From: Bacteroidota bacterium
GTDB lineage: Bacteria; Bacteroidota; Bacteroidia; Chitinophagales; JADIYW01
NCBI GenBank assembly: GCA_028288625.1
Contig: JAQBNI010000048.1
Location: forward strand, 1-48,700
Length of the DNA: 48,700 nucleotides
Reading direction: 5' to 3'
A program made the translations under genes and the position numbers. This document shows positions 42,584-48,700 of this stretch, piece by piece. Position 1 is the stretch's first letter. Each line of letters begins with the position of its first letter. Under the pieces are notes generated by a model that worked only from the letters and a program-made list of their open reading frames with translations, was not told where the DNA came from and did no database searches.

Positions 42584-42721
42584 ATGTGACAAATAATCAG
42601 GAGTTAGATACTATACGCAACTAACCGATTATTATTACAATCACAGTGCGTTCTATTAGCCTTTCATTCAATGATTTTAGCGGGGATATATTCCGTAATT
42701 CATTGTCTTCCAGGTATCATT

Positions 42722-44029
42722 CTACAGTTTCACCTGTGCTCTTTTCCATGCCGGGCCGGCTTCCTCTTTCGTCCAGAAAGGAGCTTCAGATTTCCTGCCC
42801 GGAAGACGGTATAAACCATACTGGTCTTTTTGCAAACCCGGATCTTTTATAGTGAAACCTGCCGGAAGAGTTTTTGCATCTGAAGGATTCCAGGCGATAT
42901 TATTTTTAAAATTGACCACCACTGAATCATCGCTCCAGTCAACCGCTTTATTTTTTGTGATGATGATATTATTAGCGAACAAAGTATTCTCCGCTTTCAA
43001 ATAACGCTGCGCATTTTTACCGGCACCCACATTGAAAGATTCTTTGCAGTTGATAATAATGTTATTTTCTACCCTCGCATTTTTTACCTGCCAGTGACTG
43101 GTCAATTCAGGATTGGGTAATCCATCCATAATTGAAATGGCAGCGGCAACGCTGGTGCCTCTCAGGTCCTGCATATAATTATCATGCACTCTGTGATTTT
43201 CATCGATGATACGGATGCCGCCTGTATGATCTATTCCATTGCCAATGAAATAATTTCCGTAAACATCAGAACCTTTTCCATGACGGAGTGTAAGTGTACC
43301 CTGGCTTTCGAAGAAAAGATTATCCCGCAAAATATTTTTGCCTGATTTATTGGAGATGATCTCCAGCTCGCCATCGCAATGTTCAAAAACATTTTTTTCT
43401 ACAGTTGTATAAGAATCATGCTGCGACCAGGTGCTGTTACCTACACGAATTGTTTCACCACCATTCACGCCAAGATCCGGACGGGCACCAAAATAATTAT
43501 GATCGATCATATCATAATTCGGCTGATCGTCTAACCAAATTACCAATGTTGTTCCCTGGTGGGTTTTGCCTTCAAGCCAGCAATGATCTACACGGTTTTT
43601 ATGACCGTAAACAGAAAGCCATTTATAATCTAGTTTTTTATCGGGATGATTATAATCATAAATACCGGAGTTGGTCAACCGGCAGTTTTCTGATTTAGCA
43701 GAAAAAACGATCACATCTTTTTTTAAAGAATATCCATCGGTGAAATAAACACCGTCAACAACGAGCCAGCTTCCGTCTATAGTTAAATTTGAATTGCCTG
43801 TGATCTTCGTCTTGCCGGGATTTTCTGTTGTGAGAGTAATGGGTGCATTTTGCGTTCCATTAGCCGAGAATACTAATTGCTGGTCTTTCCATTCACCATC
43901 TTTGAGAATGACTTTATCACCGCGTTGCAGTTTTAATGCAGTTAATTCTGCAGCGGAGCTGATACGGTATTCTTTAGCGGATGCAAGATTTGTTATTGCA
44001 AGAAATAAAAGGAATAAGAGACTTTTCAT
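42722..44029 (-). CDS. PL6-family polysaccharide lyase (alginate/chondroitinase-B type)
   Basis: From the ATG at 44029 the protein has 435 residues with signal peptide MKSLLFLLFLAITNLASA. The right-handed beta helix carries Lys228 in ISNKSG and Arg249 in LTLRHGKG. Their spacing of 21 residues equals that of the catalytic Lys and Arg of chondroitinase B. Calcium-site acidic residues (HCDGELEI) precede them. It should cleave uronic-acid chains by beta-elimination, leaving unsaturated ends that the GH88 enzyme in the same operon could remove. The substrate (alginate, dermatan-like or another uronate chain) is not determined. Confidence 0.85.
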   Translation of the reverse strand: MKSLLFLLFLAITNLASAKEYRISSAAELTALKLQRGDKVILKDGEWKDQQLVFSANGTQNAPITLTTENPGKTKITGNSNLTIDGSWLVVDGVYFTDGYSLKKDVIVFSAKSENCRLTNSGIYDYNHPDKKLDYKWLSVYGHKNRVDHCWLEGKTHQGTTLVIWLDDQPNYDMIDHNYFGARPDLGVNGGETIRVGNSTWSQHDSYTTVEKNVFEHCDGELEIISNKSGKNILRDNLFFESQGTLTLRHGKGSDVYGNYFIGNGIDHTGGIRIIDENHRVHDNYMQDLRGTSVAAAISIMDGLPNPELTSHWQVKNARVENNIIINCKESFNVGAGKNAQRYLKAENTLFANNIIITKNKAVDWSDDSVVVNFKNNIAWNPSDAKTLPAGFTIKDPGLQKDQYGLYRLPGRKSEAPFWTKEEAGPAWKRAQVKL

Positions 44030-44098
44030 AATAAATTTTTTGAAACGCTGACTGAGATATTCCATATCTGCCAGGTATGGAATATCGGGTAAACGTTC

Positions 44099-45631
44099 TT
44101 ATTTTTTTCTAACACTCACCATCACTACCCCATGCTGCGGCACCACAGCTTTAAACTCATTATTAAATGTTCCAAGATCTTTTTGTCTCCAAAGATCACG
44201 GACAATATAATTTCCATTGATTCCAAGATCAGACCACTTCAGCACCACTTCCTGTTTTCCATTATCACCCGGATTAAACAATCCAACTGCTTTAGACCCA
44301 TCGGACATGTCTTTTGCCATCACACCTGCATCTCCCTGCCTTGAAATAATGGTACCCTGCTTACCCAAAGGATCCTGGTTAACTGCCAGCACTTCATCAT
44401 TCGTTAAAAGACTGACTGTAAAATTGTCAAGCTTCGTCAAATCACAACCCAGCAATAAAGGAACAGACATCAGGCACCATGCACTCACATGTGTGTATTG
44501 CTCATCGGGTGTAAGTAATGTTGGACGCAGTTCTTTGCCCCAGCCTAAATATCCAACGATCATCATATCAGGATCGTTCCAATGGCCCGGCCTTTCATAC
44601 GGTGCCCATTTATCCTGGGAGAATAAACGGCTGTTTAAACTCTTCCAGTTGTCCCGTATATCACCGCCGGTTCTCCATGCGTTAGACACTTTTGATAATT
44701 CACCAATTGATGCAAACGGCGTACTGTTAGACAAACTCAATACAATATCCCGTCCACTGTTTCTTAATGCATCAAACATCTTTTTTGTTTCACGCAATTC
44801 GTTCGGGCTCCAATCATATTTCAAATAATCAAAACCCCATTCCGCAAATTGCTTTACATCGTTCTCCACAAATTCATACTGACCAATCGCATAAGGAACC
44901 AATTTTTTATTCCGCGGAACATTCTCTTTCACTTTTTCGAAACTCCCTTCAGGATTATTTGCAGAACCACCTACATGATGACCATAAGATTCGATCCACG
45001 GTGTAGAATAGATACCGATCTTCAACCCTAATCCATGCACTTCATTCACTAACTTCTGCATATCAGGAAAAGTGGTTGAATCAGGAAGTATCGCATGATT
45101 TTTTCCACCGCGTTTCCCCTGCCACACATCATCGATATTCATATAGGACCAGCCATGATCTATAAGACCCGAACTTGCCATTGCTTTTGCATTCGCTTCT
45201 ACCAACTCCTGGGTAACTTTTGTTGCATAAACATTCCAGCTGTTCCATCCCATTGGCGGTGTTAAAGCAATTTCTTCCCCCACAATAATTTTGAATGCTC
45301 TGCTGGTATTTCCCGCATTATTTTTTGCACGAAAAGTCATCGCGTATTCACCAGGTGTATTTATCGAACCAGAAAGTCTTCCTGTTTTGGAATCGAGCCT
45401 CACACCTTTCGGCAATTTATCCGCAGAAAAAACAATTGGTTTATTCCCGCTTGCAGGAATTGTAAAAAGGATAGGATGACCCGGACGAACACCAAAAACT
45501 TTTGGTCCGTTTATTTTAGGCATTGGCCCTGCTTTGGGCGTAAGGATCATGGAATCGGGCCCTTGTGCAATTGTTAGGTTTGACCACATGCAAGCAAGTC
45601 CTGCAACGAAAAGAAAGCGAATTGTTTTCAT
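44099..45631 (-). CDS. GH27 alpha-galactosidase-type hydrolase
   Basis: The 510-residue protein has a signal peptide (to about 22) and a putative Ig-like domain (about 40-118). The GH27 barrel begins LTPPMGWNSWN at 123-133. The nucleophile is Asp273 (YLKYDW) and the acid/base is Asp324 in TGGDIRDNW. The C-terminal beta-sandwich is complete. It removes terminal alpha-D-galactose, or possibly alpha-N-acetylgalactosamine, residues. It follows the GH88 gene after four bases, so the two are co-transcribed. Confidence 0.92.
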   Translation of the reverse strand: MKTIRFLFVAGLACMWSNLTIAQGPDSMILTPKAGPMPKINGPKVFGVRPGHPILFTIPASGNKPIVFSADKLPKGVRLDSKTGRLSGSINTPGEYAMTFRAKNNAGNTSRAFKIIVGEEIALTPPMGWNSWNVYATKVTQELVEANAKAMASSGLIDHGWSYMNIDDVWQGKRGGKNHAILPDSTTFPDMQKLVNEVHGLGLKIGIYSTPWIESYGHHVGGSANNPEGSFEKVKENVPRNKKLVPYAIGQYEFVENDVKQFAEWGFDYLKYDWSPNELRETKKMFDALRNSGRDIVLSLSNSTPFASIGELSKVSNAWRTGGDIRDNWKSLNSRLFSQDKWAPYERPGHWNDPDMMIVGYLGWGKELRPTLLTPDEQYTHVSAWCLMSVPLLLGCDLTKLDNFTVSLLTNDEVLAVNQDPLGKQGTIISRQGDAGVMAKDMSDGSKAVGLFNPGDNGKQEVVLKWSDLGINGNYIVRDLWRQKDLGTFNNEFKAVVPQHGVVMVSVRKK

Positions 45632-45635
45632 AATA

Positions 45636-46832
45636 TTAGTTATTGAAGAATGATTTTTTATCTTTTAACCTTTGCGCCCTGACTAATGCTTCGAGATAAT
45701 AATAGTCCGCATAATTCAACGGAACATCCACTTCTGTATTCGAGGGTTTGGAACCTGTACTGTGATCTAAAATAAACCCGTGGTTTTCTCCCGGTGTAGA
45801 ACGATAGTATTTGGCAATGCTCTCCATAATTTTATCTGCTGCCGCACGATAAGTTTTTACTTTTTTAGAATACAGGCTTAGCTCATACAATCCTGATGCA
45901 ATCACCGCAGCAGCAGAAACATCTCTTGGTTCATTTGGAATTCCTGGCGCATTAAAATCCCAGTACGGCACATAATCTTTTGGAAGATTGGGATGATGTA
46001 AAATAAATTCCGCGATATGTTCGGCATGATCCAAATATTTTTTATCTTTTGTTTCCCGGTAACACATAGTGAAACCATACAACCCCCAGCTTTGCCCCCT
46101 TGCCCATGCAGACTCATTCGCAAATCCCTGGTGAGTTGTTTTCTTAATTACGTTTCCTGTGGCAGTATCATAATCAACAACATGATAAGAACTGTAGTCA
46201 GCACGGAAATGATTTTTCATTGTTGTGTTGGCATGACTGATCGCAACTTTCGCCAATGAAGCATCGCCGGAAAGTTTAGCGGCTTCAAATAATAATTCAA
46301 GGTTCATCATGTTATCAATGATCACAGGATAGTCCCATTTCTCTTTGCTATGATCCCATGAACGAATAACGCCCGTCTTCGGATTAAATCTTGTCGCTAA
46401 CGTTTTTGCTGACTGAATAATTACATCTGTATAATGCGGGTCATGAGTTAACCGATACCCATTTCCAAAACTGCAATAGATCTTAAAACCCATGTCATGG
46501 GTGCCGCCATTCGTCTTTTCTTTTTCAATTAATGCTGTAAAATTCTGCGCTTCTGTTTTCCATTCGCTCTTCCTGGTGAGATCATACAAAAACCAAAGAA
46601 CACCGGGAAAGAATCCGCTGGTCCAGTCTTTCGCGGCAACCATTTTTAACTGGCCGTTCTCCAGCGTTCTTGGCGAAACCAAATCTGGTTTTGCAGTACG
46701 CATTGCATTCACTTCTTTCAAAAGCAATTGAGTTTGCGATTCTGCATCTGAAATAACTTGTTTAGCTTTTACCTGCTGCGCATTTACCGAAACACTTAAT
46801 ACAACTGCGGCAATAACAAATACCTGCTTCAT
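45636..46832 (-). CDS. GH88 unsaturated glucuronyl hydrolase
   Basis: The 398-residue protein has a signal peptide (to about 18) and an (alpha/alpha)6 barrel. Asp113 (THDMGF) and Asp173 (IIDNMMNLELL) are the two Asp residues needed in this family, with the usual spacing of about 60. It hydrolyses unsaturated uronyl residues left by polysaccharide lyases, here plausibly the PL6 product. It starts five bases after the large GH29 gene stop and four bases before GH27, in a tight operon. Confidence 0.9.
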   Translation of the reverse strand: MKQVFVIAAVVLSVSVNAQQVKAKQVISDAESQTQLLLKEVNAMRTAKPDLVSPRTLENGQLKMVAAKDWTSGFFPGVLWFLYDLTRKSEWKTEAQNFTALIEKEKTNGGTHDMGFKIYCSFGNGYRLTHDPHYTDVIIQSAKTLATRFNPKTGVIRSWDHSKEKWDYPVIIDNMMNLELLFEAAKLSGDASLAKVAISHANTTMKNHFRADYSSYHVVDYDTATGNVIKKTTHQGFANESAWARGQSWGLYGFTMCYRETKDKKYLDHAEHIAEFILHHPNLPKDYVPYWDFNAPGIPNEPRDVSAAAVIASGLYELSLYSKKVKTYRAAADKIMESIAKYYRSTPGENHGFILDHSTGSKPSNTEVDVPLNYADYYYLEALVRAQRLKDKKSFFNN

Positions 46833-46837
46833 AAAAA

Positions 46838-48700
46838 TCAGTTGTGTTTTGTTAATTGAATTTCTAAGGGCTTCATTAGTTCCGTTCCTTTTATTTCCAA
46901 TGGTTTGATAGTAATAGTATGCAAACCCGCATTCAATTTCGTTGTAACTAAATTATCCCACACCGGTTTGACAGTAGTATTAGCATTCACATTTTTTGTT
47001 AGCTTAATATCATCTATTGTTATCTCGTAATTTCCTCCAACCTTATCACCCGTAACATACGCAATCAGCATTTTATATTCTGCGGGTTCTTCTGTACGGA
47101 AAGCCCAGCTTAATGACTGATCTTTCGACTTCCATCCTTCCACATAATACCTGTCTGTCTTACCATCGCCGAAACCAAAACCTTTTCCCTGCTGCTTTGC
47201 ATCAAAAGCGAGTAAACGTGTTTGAGAAATGTTAGGTGAAATAACGCTTACACTATCTGCCTCAATTCTACTTTTAAATTCCGCGATGATCACGGTATTA
47301 ATTGTATCAGGCGCATTTAACGGAAGATTAATAATAACATCATTTCCTTTTTTTGTAAACGTGAGCGCCGATTTTGTTCCCGCCAGGAAATAAACTTTCG
47401 AAGGAAGAGTCTTCAATCCACCTACATATAATTTTTTGTCTGATGGCCAGTTGTAAACATGCAGGTAAATTTTATTGTCTTTCGTTGTGCTTACACCCCA
47501 ATTCTGAAAAGGAATTTTGCCAGCAGTTGTGCCATAAATACTTTCACTGTTCTTATTCATCCATGAGCCGATGCCGTTTAATATTTTCATATCCCTCGCA
47601 TCGAAAGTTCCATCTCCTTTTGGCCCGATGTTCAGTAATAAATTCCCTCCTCTCGATGCGGCACTAGCAAGCAGTCTTATAAAGTGAGAAACCGGTTTAT
47701 GGCTGCTGTCAAACTTTGAGTAACCATAACTTTCATTCGTCGTAGGTATCGCTTCCCAATCACCCGATACAGGATAAAATTCAGCAGGTCTGTCAGCCGT
47801 ATTTTTATAATCACCAAAGTTGGCGGATGCATTACGTACCAGCCTGCCGTTCACCACAACATTCGGGTCCGTCTCTCTTATCGCTTTCAGAATTTTTATG
47901 TTTTCTGATAACGGTAATTTCTGCGGCGTATCGAACCATAAAATATCAGGATGATATTTTAGCAGCAATTCTTTGATCTGCGGGATTGCTTTGTCATTTA
48001 CATATTTCTGCGCTTTCACTAATAATTCAGGATGTTGATCATACCAGCTTACACCGCCGAATAAATTTTTATCACCACCCGGATTATTATATTCCCAGTC
48101 ATTCCCCGGCGCATCAGGATGCTCCCAGTCAAACGCATGAGAATAATAAAATCCGAATTTGATCCCGTATTTTTTACATGCGGCGCTTAGCTCTTTCATA
48201 GGGTCGCGGCCAAAAGGCGTTTGCTTCATGATATTAAAATCACTCACGTGAGAATCAAACATCGCAAAACCATCATGGTGTTTTGAAGTAATGATCATGT
48301 AACGCATCCCTGCATTCTTCGCGGTCCTCGCCCATTCATCCGCATTAAAATTGACAGGATTAAACTGGTGCGCAACTTCCAGATAATCTTTTCTTGTGAT
48401 CTGCTCTTTCCGCATCAAGTGTTCTGCATAACCGCTCACTTTTTTTCCTTTCCACTCTCCTGCCGGCAGAGAATATATTCCCCAGTGAATGAACATGCCG
48501 AACTTCGCTTTACGCCACCATTCCACACGCTGGTCATGCGTTTTCATGGAATTTGTCCACCATCCTTTTATTGCTTCATCAATTTCTTTCTGATCTCTTG
48601 CCTTGCCCTTATTAAACATTTCCTTCGCCTCATCGCCTGCATCCTGGGCCTGCAAATGCGATGCACTCATTATACACATAGCACAAATAACCGCACACCC
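46838..48700 (-). CDS. GH29 alpha-L-fucosidase with C-terminal beta domain (5' end cut by window)
   Basis: The frame stays open to the window edge, reading GCAVICAMCIMSASHLQAQD just before the mature region. The signal peptide is therefore cut and the true start lies beyond 48700. The GH29 barrel shows KFGMFIHWGIYS, SKHHDGFAMF and the nucleophile Asp in DILWFDTP (residue 250 counted from the methionine at 48679). The linker insert of about 45 residues before the barrel is longer than in the other two copies. A C-terminal beta-sandwich of about 140 residues is probably carbohydrate-binding. It is the first visible gene of the operon. Confidence 0.9.
   Translation of the reverse strand, partial: GCAVICAMCIMSASHLQAQDAGDEAKEMFNKGKARDQKEIDEAIKGWWTNSMKTHDQRVEWWRKAKFGMFIHWGIYSLPAGEWKGKKVSGYAEHLMRKEQITRKDYLEVAHQFNPVNFNADEWARTAKNAGMRYMIITSKHHDGFAMFDSHVSDFNIMKQTPFGRDPMKELSAACKKYGIKFGFYYSHAFDWEHPDAPGNDWEYNNPGGDKNLFGGVSWYDQHPELLVKAQKYVNDKAIPQIKELLLKYHPDILWFDTPQKLPLSENIKILKAIRETDPNVVVNGRLVRNASANFGDYKNTADRPAEFYPVSGDWEAIPTTNESYGYSKFDSSHKPVSHFIRLLASAASRGGNLLLNIGPKGDGTFDARDMKILNGIGSWMNKNSESIYGTTAGKIPFQNWGVSTTKDNKIYLHVYNWPSDKKLYVGGLKTLPSKVYFLAGTKSALTFTKKGNDVIINLPLNAPDTINTVIIAEFKSRIEADSVSVISPNISQTRLLAFDAKQQGKGFGFGDGKTDRYYVEGWKSKDQSLSWAFRTEEPAEYKMLIAYVTGDKVGGNYEITIDDIKLTKNVNANTTVKPVWDNLVTTKLNAGLHTITIKPLEIKGTELMKPLEIQLTKHN

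Overview
The window comes from a member of the Bacteroidota, probably Chitinophagaceae-like. This rests on recombinases with the Bacteroidota Arm-type N-terminus, lipoproteins with Bacteroidota-style lipoboxes, weak ribosome binding sites, a TTG/TAnnTTTG-type promoter in front of the tRNAs, and a secreted polysaccharide-degradation operon. No species can be named from the sequence alone.

Layout. (1) Positions 1-705 are chromosome: the end of an unidentified gene, a small membrane protein, tRNA-Gly(GCC) and tRNA-Leu(TAA). (2) About 652-34188 is an integrated mobile element of roughly 33.5 kb. The last 55 bases of tRNA-Leu (652-706) recur exactly at 34134-34188. A tyrosine integrase sits just inside the right end, and matching 25-base direct repeats lie near both ends. 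The element has a relaxase, a MobC-like protein and two coupling-type ATPases but no recognisable type IV secretion pore, so it looks mobilizable rather than self-conjugative. (3) Positions 34189-48700 are chromosome again: a polysaccharide-utilization cluster with three GH29 fucosidases, a GH27, a GH28, a second beta-helix hydrolase, a PL6 lyase and a GH88 hydrolase.

The element is a defence island. From left to right it carries a catalytically dead Argonaute of long-B-like layout coupled to a SIR2 NADase-like partner; the mobilization operon; a STAND-type P-loop NTPase with TPR-like repeats; a frameshifted membrane/coiled-coil gene; and a compact 590-residue Cas12/TnpB-like nuclease beside a 10-repeat CRISPR array. 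It continues with a surface/secretion cargo block (lipoprotein, O-antigen-ligase-like protein, M23 peptidase), a RadC/RuvC-like/XRE maintenance block, two further tyrosine recombinases separated by repeated AACAGGTA motifs, a decayed P-loop NTPase, and lipoproteins.

The most notable system is the compact Cas12-like effector with its own array and no cas1, cas2 or cas4. All three RuvC acidic residues and a zinc-binding knuckle are visible. Repeat conservation is polarised so that the best-preserved part would be the 3' handle of a crRNA transcribed on the minus strand, in the same direction as the effector. A structured stretch just downstream of the effector holds a possible anti-repeat. One mobile element therefore carries two different guide-dependent systems, pAgo-SIR2 and Cas12-CRISPR. 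Hand-counted coordinates of short sites may be off by one or two bases.
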